A stretch of 30,599 nt of DNA from Pseudomonadota bacterium (GTDB lineage: Bacteria; Desulfobacterota; Anaeroferrophillalia; Anaeroferrophillales; Tharpellaceae). The position numbers and the translations under genes were made by a program. Below, one piece after another: positions 22,101-29,854 of this stretch. Below the pieces are notes generated by a model. The model was given only the letters and a program-made list of their open reading frames with translations, was not told the origin of the DNA and made no database searches. The number at the start of each line of letters is the position of its first letter. Position 1 is the stretch's first letter. The stretch lies in assembly GCA_030641485.1 (NCBI GenBank), contig DAOWHJ010000145.1, forward strand, positions 1 to 30,599. The letters run 5' to 3'.

Positions 22101-23456
22101 ATGGAAAGTGATGTCGTAATAATTGGTGGATCGGCGGCTGGACTTATGGCCGCTGTAACCCTGAAAAAGAGAACCCCCGAAAAAAGTGTTACCGTCATTA
22201 GAAACGTCAACAAAACCCCGGTCCCCTGCGGCATTCCATACATCTATGGGATTATGGGTCAAGTCGAAAAAAACCTCATCCCGGATCAGGGTTTCATCGA
22301 CCAGGGGATTGTCATCCGGCAACAGAATGTTACCGGCATTGACCGCGACAACAAGACAGTGCTCCTTGACAATGGAGAACAGATCACCTACAGCAAACTG
22401 ATTATTGGAACCGGCTCAAAACCTTTCGTTCCACCACTCCCCGGAATTGACAAAACTAATGTTTTCACCATAACTAAAGATCCTGTACATCTGCAACAAA
22501 TCTACACCGCACTGGAACCGAGCAAAAATGTAGTGGTCATTGGTGGCGGTTTTATCGGGGTGGAGATGGCCGAACAAATCATCTTGATGGGGAAAAAGGG
22601 AACTCAGGAAAAGAGCGTTACCATTGTCGAGATGCTGCCAAGATGCCTGATGCTTGCCTGCGAAGAGGATTTCTGTGTCGAGATTGAGAAGGAGCTTGAA
22701 AAAGTTGGTGTAATAATCAAAACCAGCTCTCAGGCACTAGAAATTACAGGCCAGGAAAATGTAGCTGGGGTCAAACTGGCTAACGGAGAAACCATTCAGG
22801 CTGATGCCGTAATCATTGGCATTGGCGCGCAAGCAAATATCGACCTAGCGCAAGCATGTGGCCTTGACTCTGACCCCAGAGCCGGCATCAAGGTGAACAA
22901 ATACATGCAAACTTCCGACCCGGATATCTTTGCCGCAGGTGATTGTTCAACAAAGTTCTCCTGCATTACCGGCATGCCGAGTGGCATCCGTTTAGCTTCA
23001 GTTGCTTGCAGCGAAGGCATGATCGCCGCCAGCAATTTGTATGAAAACAAACGTGAAACCTTGGGTGCCCTTGGCGCTTTCAGCACTGTAGTTGGTGGGC
23101 GCGCAGTTGCTGCCGCTGGCCTAACCAGCAAAGCTGCAACAGATGCCGGTATAAATTTTATCATCGGTGAAGTCACGGCCCCAAACCGTCACCCCGGACA
23201 CTTGCCCGGATCAATACCCGACATGAAAATCAGACTGCTTTTCCGCCAGGAAAACGGCGAGATTATCGGTGGCCATGTCAGTGGTGGCGAATCCGCAGCT
23301 GATATGGTGAATATTGTTGCAACCGCGATTCAAGCTCGCCTCACGGCGGAACAACTGGCCGTCATGCAATACGCCACCCACCCCCTTTTAACCTCATCAC
23401 CGCTCAGTTACCACGTTATGCTTGCAGCTGAAAATGCCGCAGCCAAACTTGGCTGA
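22101..23456 (+). CDS. CoA-disulfide reductase/NADH oxidase-like flavoprotein
   Basis: The 451-residue protein belongs to the pyridine-nucleotide-disulfide oxidoreductases. It has an FAD-binding VIIGGSAAGLMAAVTL (residues 6-21), a single redox cysteine Cys43 in VPCGIPYIYG, an NAD(P)-binding VVVIGGGFIGVEMAEQ (about 145-160), FAAGDC for the second FAD contact, and a C-terminal dimerisation domain (GGRAVAAAGLTS ... HVSGGESAADMVN). The lone active-site cysteine in CGxPY places it near CoA-disulfide reductase, polysulfide reductase (Npsr) and NADH oxidase. Reduction of CoA persulfide, polysulfide or oxygen are all possible. TGGAG lies 8-10 bases before the ATG. It is a stand-alone gene, convergent with the exosortase-like gene across 48 bases that include a run of nine G. 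Confidence 0.87.
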   Translation: MESDVVIIGGSAAGLMAAVTLKKRTPEKSVTVIRNVNKTPVPCGIPYIYGIMGQVEKNLIPDQGFIDQGIVIRQQNVTGIDRDNKTVLLDNGEQITYSKLIIGTGSKPFVPPLPGIDKTNVFTITKDPVHLQQIYTALEPSKNVVVIGGGFIGVEMAEQIILMGKKGTQEKSVTIVEMLPRCLMLACEEDFCVEIEKELEKVGVIIKTSSQALEITGQENVAGVKLANGETIQADAVIIGIGAQANIDLAQACGLDSDPRAGIKVNKYMQTSDPDIFAAGDCSTKFSCITGMPSGIRLASVACSEGMIAASNLYENKRETLGALGAFSTVVGGRAVAAAGLTSKAATDAGINFIIGEVTAPNRHPGHLPGSIPDMKIRLLFRQENGEIIGGHVSGGESAADMVNIVATAIQARLTAEQLAVMQYATHPLLTSSPLSYHVMLAAENAAAKLG

Positions 23457-23504
23457 TCTATACAAAGTGGGGGGGGGACGTTGTTGCTTTATTGCTTTAA
23501 GTCG

Positions 23505-24947
23505 CTAGACTCGCGGTTGAGGTAACCGGTAGCAAGGTCTAATTGCAAAACACAACGAGGCAAAGTAACAGGTAAAGGGAAGAAAAATATTGCCTGATTT
23601 AATGAGCCAGGGATGTGGAGCTAACTCTAGAACAAACAAAGAGGCAACCATAAGAGCATAAAACAGGTTGAGTCCAGAACAGCCAATCAACCCCCAAACA
23701 AAACGCTGCCTCAAACTCCAAAGCGGCGTCGTCAACACTAAGAATACCCAGGAAAAGGTATGAAAAATTGGCATCATGCTGACAATCTGCCCCGGATTAT
23801 AAAACTTTCCGCTGCCAAAAACTGAGCTAACCACGGAAGACAACACTAGCTGTTGCCAACCCCAACCGACCAGCAAAGCAACTCCGACACAGGGAATTAT
23901 CGCTGCAAGAGCTATATAAAGCTGGCGCGCAACCGTAACCAGTTTACGTATCCCCACCCAATAGTAGACAGAAAAAATGAGTAGAGCTTTAACCAGGGCT
24001 ATCTGACCAAAAAAATTGTAGGCAAAATTGGCATCCCGGCCACCGGTCATAAACCAAACGGCAGTCACAGTTCGAGTAACGTGGTAGAAATAGTAGAGCG
24101 GAAAAAAACAGATAAGATAGAGCAGAAAACGTTTCTGCCAGGATATTGGCAGAATAAAAAATGATCCGAGAAAGAGCACGAGAACTGGGCTCGAAAGACA
24201 ATCATGAATTACCCGAATTGAACTTCCGGCAGAACGAATAATCTGACCCTGCTGGAGAGTTTCGGTAAAAAGTCCGAGGATAAATGCTGCATGACTGACG
24301 ACCAACCCCTTAAACCAGGTTCCAAGTGGGCTTTTAAGAAAAAAGCTGTAAAGAGCATAACTAAAAAGAAAACCGACCACATAGAGGGCTGCCTGCAAAA
24401 GGAGCTGACGACGACCTAAAGATAAAAGCGTGCGCCCGTGACCAACCCCTTTTGCCCACCAGATAAAGACCCCCAAAGTTCCGGCGATAATCAATGCCTG
24501 ACCAACAATAATATGCAGGCCCCAAAAACTGCCGGAAAATCTTGAGGCAATAACGACAATCATCAAAGTACGAAAGAGATTCAGAACTACAACTGTGCCA
24601 AAACCCGCCAAAAGGCCAATCAATTTCTCCCGCAAAGAGGCTGGAAAGCTAACAATCACAGCCGCCAACAGCAAAAACACAAAACTGCCAGTGCAACTAT
24701 CAGCAACCACAAAACTCTTGCCCGAAAGGGTTAGTGCGCTTCCGTTGATAGAGAACTCAATCCCCAACAAGGTGAGAAGTCGCGCGGTAACCGTAGCTGA
24801 AAAACGGGCATAAGGGGCAACGATACTAACCTTAAACCAGACGGTGTGATCAAGCCAGTAGAATAGGGCGGCCAACCCCCAGAAACGAACCAACCACACC
24901 ATCGATCGATTACCGACGACACCAGAATCACTCGTTTTAATGCTCAT
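23505..24947 (-). CDS. Tandem-duplicated exosortase/archaeosortase-family membrane protein
   Basis: From ATG 24947 the protein has 480 residues and many hydrophobic helices; TTG one codon earlier is possible. The first half carries the family triad at helix ends: Cys85 (VVADSCTGSFVF), Arg126 (VLNLFRTLMIVV), His145 (GLHIIVGQALII). The second half repeats it: Cys250 (IRVIHDCLSSPVLV), Arg292 (YHVTRTVTAVW) and, at the His place, Asn311 (AYNFFGQIALVKALL). Cys-Arg spacing is 41 and 42 residues and Arg-to-third-residue spacing 19 in both. Preceding segments also align (LLTLLGIEFSINGSAL with FILGLFTETLQQGQII). Exosortases cleave C-terminal sorting signals in the inner membrane. About 140 further residues with several helices have no clear match. 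It follows prmA by 29 bases. No sorting-signal substrate is seen in the window. Confidence 0.8.
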   Translation of the reverse strand: MSIKTSDSGVVGNRSMVWLVRFWGLAALFYWLDHTVWFKVSIVAPYARFSATVTARLLTLLGIEFSINGSALTLSGKSFVVADSCTGSFVFLLLAAVIVSFPASLREKLIGLLAGFGTVVVLNLFRTLMIVVIASRFSGSFWGLHIIVGQALIIAGTLGVFIWWAKGVGHGRTLLSLGRRQLLLQAALYVVGFLFSYALYSFFLKSPLGTWFKGLVVSHAAFILGLFTETLQQGQIIRSAGSSIRVIHDCLSSPVLVLFLGSFFILPISWQKRFLLYLICFFPLYYFYHVTRTVTAVWFMTGGRDANFAYNFFGQIALVKALLIFSVYYWVGIRKLVTVARQLYIALAAIIPCVGVALLVGWGWQQLVLSSVVSSVFGSGKFYNPGQIVSMMPIFHTFSWVFLVLTTPLWSLRQRFVWGLIGCSGLNLFYALMVASLFVLELAPHPWLIKSGNIFLPFTCYFASLCFAIRPCYRLPQPRV

Positions 24948-24976
24948 CAAATTAAAGCCCTAAAGATTTAAATTCA

Positions 24977-25924
24977 TCACTGAAATTCACAGATGAAGGC
25001 AGTCCACTCGCCAAAAGTTTTACTATCCTTAATCACAAAGCCAAGTTCTGTATAGAGTTTTGTCAATTCTGGCAACTGGTCAAGCAATATACCTGAAAGA
25101 ATCAAGCGACCACCGGGCTTCAGAAGGGTTGGAAACACCGGTGCCAACTGCCGTAAAACCGGGGCAATAATATTGGCGACCACCAGGTTAAAATCGTCCT
25201 GTAGAGCCGTCACCGGAGTACTGCTTAAAGAGATTTGCTCATGAACCAGATTATGTTCACAATTTTCCCGGGCATTCATCAGGGCATCCTCATCAATATC
25301 AAGTGCCGTCACCCGAGCCGCCCCTCTTTTTGCCGCCAAAACAGCCAAGATACCGCTCCCGGTACCAACATCAAGAACATTTACCGGGGTTAGAGCCTGC
25401 TCCAGCTCTTGTTCCAGAAAGAGCGCGGCCAGACGGGTAGTTTCATGGGTCCCTGTACCAAAACCCTGACCCGGATAAATTCGCAAACCCATACGCGTCT
25501 CCGACTCTGGCAATTTTTGCCAGGTCGGGACCACTAGGGTCTTTTCAGTGAGTTCGGTCACGGTAAAGTTTTGCCGCCAATTTTCAAGCCAATCCTCATT
25601 TTCAACAACGTCTAGACGTGGCGGACCTGAAACCAGATTTAGAGCCTCAAGCTTCAAAGAGAGCTCAGCCAAATGAGACTGTGACGCTACCGGAAAATAG
25701 GCGGTTAAAAGAGCCGGCTCTGACTCCCCCGAAACAAAACCGGGATCACTTTCAAAGTTCTCAGCCGACCAGTCTTCAACCCGAAAACCGTCTAAAACAT
25801 GGTCCCAGAGACCTTCGCAACCGATAGAGTAGAGAGCATCTTCGAGCTGCGCTCTGGTTTCAACCCCAGGGTTAGGCATACAGGTTAGTGATCTCCATAA
25901 AGTCTCAGTCGCAACCACCGTCAT
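24977..25924 (-). CDS. prmA: PrmA, ribosomal protein L11 methyltransferase
   Basis: PrmA uses S-adenosylmethionine to methylate lysines and the N-terminus of ribosomal protein L11. The 315-residue protein has the N-terminal substrate domain with ENEDWLENWRQNF (residues 108-120) and LVVPTW, the hallmark PGQGFGTGTHETT (151-163), the SAM motif LDVGTGSG (184-191) with VTALDIDEDAL, and VANIIAPVL, the catalytic-loop block. Length and motifs are standard. Its ATG overlaps the htrA stop by 4 bases (ATGA), so it is translated from the htrA message. Confidence 0.95.
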   Translation of the reverse strand: MTVVATETLWRSLTCMPNPGVETRAQLEDALYSIGCEGLWDHVLDGFRVEDWSAENFESDPGFVSGESEPALLTAYFPVASQSHLAELSLKLEALNLVSGPPRLDVVENEDWLENWRQNFTVTELTEKTLVVPTWQKLPESETRMGLRIYPGQGFGTGTHETTRLAALFLEQELEQALTPVNVLDVGTGSGILAVLAAKRGAARVTALDIDEDALMNARENCEHNLVHEQISLSSTPVTALQDDFNLVVANIIAPVLRQLAPVFPTLLKPGGRLILSGILLDQLPELTKLYTELGFVIKDSKTFGEWTAFICEFQ

Positions 25925-27345
25925 TCACCCAACTTGACAACGACAAACAGGCGACTCTGCTGGCGCTGTATCAGAAATCTCAAATAGAGAGAGTCCTTAC
26001 CTTCTCGCAGAGCTGTTTTAAAATCTTTAACTGTTTTAACCAGAGCATTATCTACCATCAAAACCACATCTCCAACCCGCAAGCCAACTCCCGCGGCCCG
26101 ACCATCAGGCTCGAGACGACTGATAACCACCCCATTATCGAGGGACAAACGCTGACGTGCTGCAATTTCCGGAGTCAACTGACGCACACTCAAACCTAAA
26201 TCGCCCAAGCGATCATCGACAGAGTGAGAATACTCTTCACGATTGTCACTTTCAAGGTCATCCAAAACTACCTTAACCTGATGCAACTCACCCATCCGTA
26301 AAATTTCAAGCCTGACTTTGGTACCCGGTTTCTTGGCCGCAACCATACGCGGCAAATTCCGCAGCTCTGCTACTTTTTTACCATCAACCGCCAGGATAAT
26401 ATCACCGACCTTTAAACCGGCGCGCTCTGCCGGACTCTCGTCAATAACTTCGGAGATAACCGCGCCATGTTTTCCCTCAAGCCCAAAAGAGGCAGCAAGC
26501 TCAGCTGTAACCTCCTGAATATGGACCCCAAGACGACCACGCGAAACTTTTCCGGTCTTAAGTTGCGGCAAAAGGTCTTTCGCCATGTTAACTGGAATCG
26601 CAAAACCGATCCCTTGACCGCTGGCAACAATCGCGGTGTTTATCCCCACAACTTCACCTTTCACATTAAATAGAGGGCCACCACTGTTACCAGGGTTAAT
26701 TGAAGCATCGGTCTGAATAAAATCATCGTAAGGACCGGAACCGATCACTCGGCCCATAGCACTAACGATACCGGCCGTAACCGTGCGCGCCAAACCAAAA
26801 GGGTTACCAATGGCAATCAGCCAATCACCCACTTGAAGAGCACTCGAATCACCAAGTTTCACAAATGGTAGATCATGATCAGCATCAATCTTGAGAACTG
26901 CGAGATCAGTCCTTTCATCTCGCCCAACCAAACGAGCATCATAAATTTTTTTATCCGACAGGGTTATTTTGATCTCATCTGCATCTGTAACCACATGATT
27001 ATTAGTCAAGATATAACCATCTGCACTAATTATAAAACCCGAACCAAGACTTTTTACAGGTCGTTGCTGAGAGCGGTGTTGATAACGATCCGGCTGAGTG
27101 AAAAAACGACTGAAAAACTCATCGAATGGATCACCCCCCCCCCGCCGGCCAGGGACATCAAACCCCCGGCCACCACGAGACTGAGTGTATTTTTCAGTAT
27201 TAATGTTAACCACCGCTGGAGTCAGCTTGCTGACCAGTGGGGCGAATGTCGGTGGCATTGGCGCGGCCCAAGCTATACTGGAGACAACCAGCATCGAAAT
27301 CATAAGTAAGCAAACAATCAACTTAGTACGTCGTCGAGATACCAC
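25921..27345 (-). CDS. degP: HtrA/DegP-type periplasmic serine protease with two PDZ domains
   Basis: The start is GTG 27345, 7 bases after GGAGG; an open stretch upstream lacks such a site. The 474-residue protein has a signal peptide (TKLIVCLLMISMLVVSSIAWA), a trypsin-like domain with His117 (TNNHVV), Asp147 (RTDLAVLKI) and Ser221 (NPGNSGGPLF), and two PDZ domains (about 260-350 and 370-460; GLKVGDIILAVDGKKV and GLRVGDVVLMVDNALV). It degrades or refolds damaged envelope proteins. A Gly-rich loop before the protease core (RRGGGDPFDE) is encoded by a run of ten G, a slippage-prone site. It has its own promoter region, as a terminator separates it from the kinase gene upstream. It starts a run with prmA and the exosortase-like gene. 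Confidence 0.95.
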   Translation of the reverse strand: MVSRRRTKLIVCLLMISMLVVSSIAWAAPMPPTFAPLVSKLTPAVVNINTEKYTQSRGGRGFDVPGRRGGGDPFDEFFSRFFTQPDRYQHRSQQRPVKSLGSGFIISADGYILTNNHVVTDADEIKITLSDKKIYDARLVGRDERTDLAVLKIDADHDLPFVKLGDSSALQVGDWLIAIGNPFGLARTVTAGIVSAMGRVIGSGPYDDFIQTDASINPGNSGGPLFNVKGEVVGINTAIVASGQGIGFAIPVNMAKDLLPQLKTGKVSRGRLGVHIQEVTAELAASFGLEGKHGAVISEVIDESPAERAGLKVGDIILAVDGKKVAELRNLPRMVAAKKPGTKVRLEILRMGELHQVKVVLDDLESDNREEYSHSVDDRLGDLGLSVRQLTPEIAARQRLSLDNGVVISRLEPDGRAAGVGLRVGDVVLMVDNALVKTVKDFKTALREGKDSLYLRFLIQRQQSRLFVVVKLGE

Positions 27346-27406
27346 AATAAAACCTCCATCAAAAGCATTGAAAAATTTCAAGAAAGAGAGAGACTGCAAC
27401 TCAAAC

Positions 27407-27448
27407 AAAAAACACCCCTTGACCAACCTGATGATCAAGGGGTGTTTT
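27407..27448 (-). terminator. Rho-independent terminator after the two-component operon
   Basis: Arms 27409-27422 (AAAACACCCCTTGA) and 27435-27448 are exact inverted copies of 14 bases with a 12-base loop. On the minus strand the stem is followed by TTTTTTG. It lies about 170 bases after the kinase stop and 60 bases before the degP start. The stretch 27449-27616 holds GGAGG-like repeats (GGAGGAGGAGG at 27487) but no supportable gene. Confidence 0.85.
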
Positions 27449-27616
27449 GGCTGATCCCAAATTTACTTCATAAGCAAATTAAACAAGGAGGAGGAGGGGT
27501 CAGCCGCCAACAAGGAAGAAATAAGGAGTTTCTTAAAGAGCAAGATAACAGGTAAAGATTACATGCACATTAGACAGAAATTATTTTTCCTTAATATTGA
27601 TGGCGTTGTACCGGAA

Positions 27617-29032
27617 TCAGCCAGTCGGCAGCGTAACTTTAAACACTGATCCGTCTCCCACGACGCTGTCAACCGTAATTGAACCTTCGTGAGCATTGAC
27701 AATTGATTTCACGATGCTCAAACCTAACCCACTACCACCATATTGCCGAGAACGCGCTTTATCGGCCCGATAAAAGCGATCAAAAATTCGCGGGATATCT
27801 TCAGCTGGAATCCCAATTCCCGTATCAGCTACTGCAATTTCGACTCCAGAATCAATATTCCTCAAAGTCAGATCAACTTTCCCGCCAGCGGCAGTATAAC
27901 GGATCGCATTAGTTAAAAGGTTGACCAGCAATTGACGCAACCGCAACTGATCACCGAAAACCGTGTCCACTTCGACGAGTGAGCTACTAAGTTCAATCTG
28001 CTGTGCTTCCGCCAAGATCTTAAAATGGGGCAGCAAACTATCAAGCAGAGTCACAAGATCAACCGGATCACGACGGGTCACCTCATGCCCCATATCACTC
28101 TTTGAAAGCAGCAAAAGATCGTTGACGATCTTCGACATACGCTCGACCTCTTCTAAACTACTGCCCAAAGTTTCAATGTACTCTTCAACTGAACGTTCAC
28201 CCCGCAGGGCAATCTCAAGTTCGCCCTGCATGATTGTTAACGGGGTTCTAAGTTCATGGGAAGCATCTGCCGTAAATTGCGTGGTTTTTTGAAACGACAA
28301 AGAGAGACGATCCAACATGCCATTAATCGTTGAAGCCAATTCACCGATGTCATCCCGGGCCGCCGGCACTGTAATCCGCTCATCCAGGTTATTAACGGTG
28401 ATATGGCGGGTCGTGCGAGCAATTTCACGAATCGGTTTAAAAGCTTTGCCAGCCAGAAAAAAACCGACCAATGCTGCGGCAAAAAGTAAACTTGGAACCA
28501 AAACTAAAAAGACGACCACAAGGTTGCGCATCGACTCCCGGACAAATTCGAGCGAGGTGCCAACCTGCACCACTCCATGAACCTTATTTTGGTTGAATCT
28601 TTTAACCGGAAAATTGATAAAGCGAATCGGTATTTTGGGTCCCAACGGGTATTGAGTCTCAAAAACAATCTCACCCGAGGCAACGACCTGACGGACAAGG
28701 TCCTTATTGACCGGAATTTTGTCTTCCTCAAGATTATCTGTACGCGAACCAATCTCACCAGCAAGATCCAACACCCGAACAAATTTACCCACAGGCCGGG
28801 TACCAAAAATCCGGTTTAAGCGCCGTTCAAAATCAGGGGGTAAAAAATTAGGCACTGCACAAAGCTCAGTTTTTGAAATGAGCTCGGCCATGGTCTGCAA
28901 ACGGCGGTCAACCGAGCACAAAAGCTTACTCTCCATCATCACGTAGATGCTGATGCAAAAGCAGGCAAGCACCACCCCAAAGACCAGTATATACCAGGCT
29001 GTCAGTTTACCCCGAACCCCAACTGGCCTCAC
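27617..29032 (-). CDS. Sensor histidine kinase (HAMP-HisKA-HATPase)
   Basis: The 471-residue inner-membrane kinase has two transmembrane helices (about 13-33 and 170-193) around a periplasmic sensor loop of about 135 residues, a HAMP linker (194-246), the H box FTADASHELRTPLT with His259, the N box NLLTNAIRY, the G boxes DTGIGIP and GGSGLGLSI. The layout and H box resemble CusS/heavy-metal-type kinases, but the sensor loop gives no clear ligand; three cysteines lie near TM1 and in the loop start. The start GTG 29032 overlaps the response regulator stop (GTGA), so the pair is translationally coupled. Confidence 0.94.
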   Translation of the reverse strand: MRPVGVRGKLTAWYILVFGVVLACFCISIYVMMESKLLCSVDRRLQTMAELISKTELCAVPNFLPPDFERRLNRIFGTRPVGKFVRVLDLAGEIGSRTDNLEEDKIPVNKDLVRQVVASGEIVFETQYPLGPKIPIRFINFPVKRFNQNKVHGVVQVGTSLEFVRESMRNLVVVFLVLVPSLLFAAALVGFFLAGKAFKPIREIARTTRHITVNNLDERITVPAARDDIGELASTINGMLDRLSLSFQKTTQFTADASHELRTPLTIMQGELEIALRGERSVEEYIETLGSSLEEVERMSKIVNDLLLLSKSDMGHEVTRRDPVDLVTLLDSLLPHFKILAEAQQIELSSSLVEVDTVFGDQLRLRQLLVNLLTNAIRYTAAGGKVDLTLRNIDSGVEIAVADTGIGIPAEDIPRIFDRFYRADKARSRQYGGSGLGLSIVKSIVNAHEGSITVDSVVGDGSVFKVTLPTG

Positions 29033-29709
29033 TTCTTGTCGCCCTCTTTAAGGATGTAGCCAACCCCACGCACGGTATGAATCAATTTTTGCGGGAATCC
29101 ACGATCAACTTTATTGCGCAGATAGTTAACATAAACGTCAATAACATTGGTAAAGCTGTCAAAATTGTAGTCCCAGACATGCTGCGTGATCATTGTCCGC
29201 GTCAAAACCCGATTTGGGTTACGCATAAGATACTCCATCAGAGAATACTCTTTCGCCGTCAATTCAATCTCTTTTCCACCGCGAATTACCTTATGGGAGA
29301 TCAAATCAAGGGTTAAGTCTGCGAAGTTTAAGACATTACTCCCACTACTACTGTGACGGCGTAAAACCGCACGAACCCGAGCCAGTAACTCCTCAAAGGA
29401 AAACGGCTTCGGGATATAATCATCGCAACCGGCCTCAAACCCTTTGAGTTTATCAACGACCATATCCTTAGCCGTTAACATAATAATCGGAACCTCTATT
29501 TTACGCGAGCGCAGGTTCTCCAAAATTGCCACCCCATCCTTCCCGGGCAACATTACATCCAACAAAATCAGGTCATACTCATTCTCCAACGCCAGACTCT
29601 CACCTTCGAGGCCATCGTAAGCGACATCAACGACAAACTGCTCCTCTTTCAGGCCTTTTTGCAAAAAATTGGCGACCTTTTGTTCATCTTCAACAACCAG
29701 TATTTTCAT
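29029..29709 (-). CDS. OmpR/PhoB-family response regulator
   Basis: The 226-residue protein starts at ATG 29709, 8 bases after GGAGG; a TTG eight codons earlier is less likely. The receiver domain begins MKILVVEDEQ and has the phospho-acceptor Asp51 (LILLDVMLPGKDG), the Thr of MLTAKD and the Lys of YIPKPFSF. The C-terminal winged helix shows LTAKEYSLMEYLMRNPNRVLTR and VIDVYVNYLRNKVDRG, ending in IHTVRGVGYIL. It is the partner of the kinase encoded directly downstream. CusR-like regulators are the closest in form; the target genes are unknown. Confidence 0.95.
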   Translation of the reverse strand: MKILVVEDEQKVANFLQKGLKEEQFVVDVAYDGLEGESLALENEYDLILLDVMLPGKDGVAILENLRSRKIEVPIIMLTAKDMVVDKLKGFEAGCDDYIPKPFSFEELLARVRAVLRRHSSSGSNVLNFADLTLDLISHKVIRGGKEIELTAKEYSLMEYLMRNPNRVLTRTMITQHVWDYNFDSFTNVIDVYVNYLRNKVDRGFPQKLIHTVRGVGYILKEGDKK

Positions 29710-29784
29710 GTTTTGAACCTCCAAAACTTGCAACTGAAACCGTTCAACTCAGATACCCTATAAAAAACAGATTAGTCAAAGCAA

Positions 29785-29825
29785 GAAAAAAAGTAAAGGG
29801 GATAGACCTCAAATCTACCCCCTTT
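29785..29825 (-). terminator. Rho-independent terminator of flgE
   Basis: Arms AAAGGGGATAGA (29795-29806) and TCTACCCCCTTT (29814-29825) pair at 11 of 12 positions with a 7-base loop. On the minus strand the stem is followed by ACTTTTTTTC. It lies 30 bases after the flgE stop. Confidence 0.8.
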
Positions 29826-29854
29826 AGAAAAATATAATTTAGAAAAAGTAAATC

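Noticed and set aside
23469..23477. Run of nine G between the convergent flavoprotein and exosortase-like genes
   Set aside because: It lies outside both coding regions and no promoter points across it, so a switching role is not supported.
23674..23700. Third CSG motif (GLIGCSGLNLF) in the C-terminal part of the exosortase-like protein, as if a third catalytic copy
   Set aside because: No Arg and His/Asn follow at the spacing seen in copies 1 and 2 before the protein ends, so it is likely coincidence.
27365..27378. TTGAAA-TT-TTTCAA palindrome before degP as a heat-shock (sigma32 or CIRCE-like) element
   Set aside because: No CCCCAT-type -10 follows at the right distance and the arms are only 6 bases of A/T-rich sequence.
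27442..27560. GTG-started frame (VFWLIPNLL... ending QDNR) and GGAGGAGGAGG motif between the terminator and the kinase gene
   Set aside because: The frame begins inside the terminator stem, has no fitting ribosome binding site before it and no family resemblance; the purine-rich run may just be low-complexity sequence.
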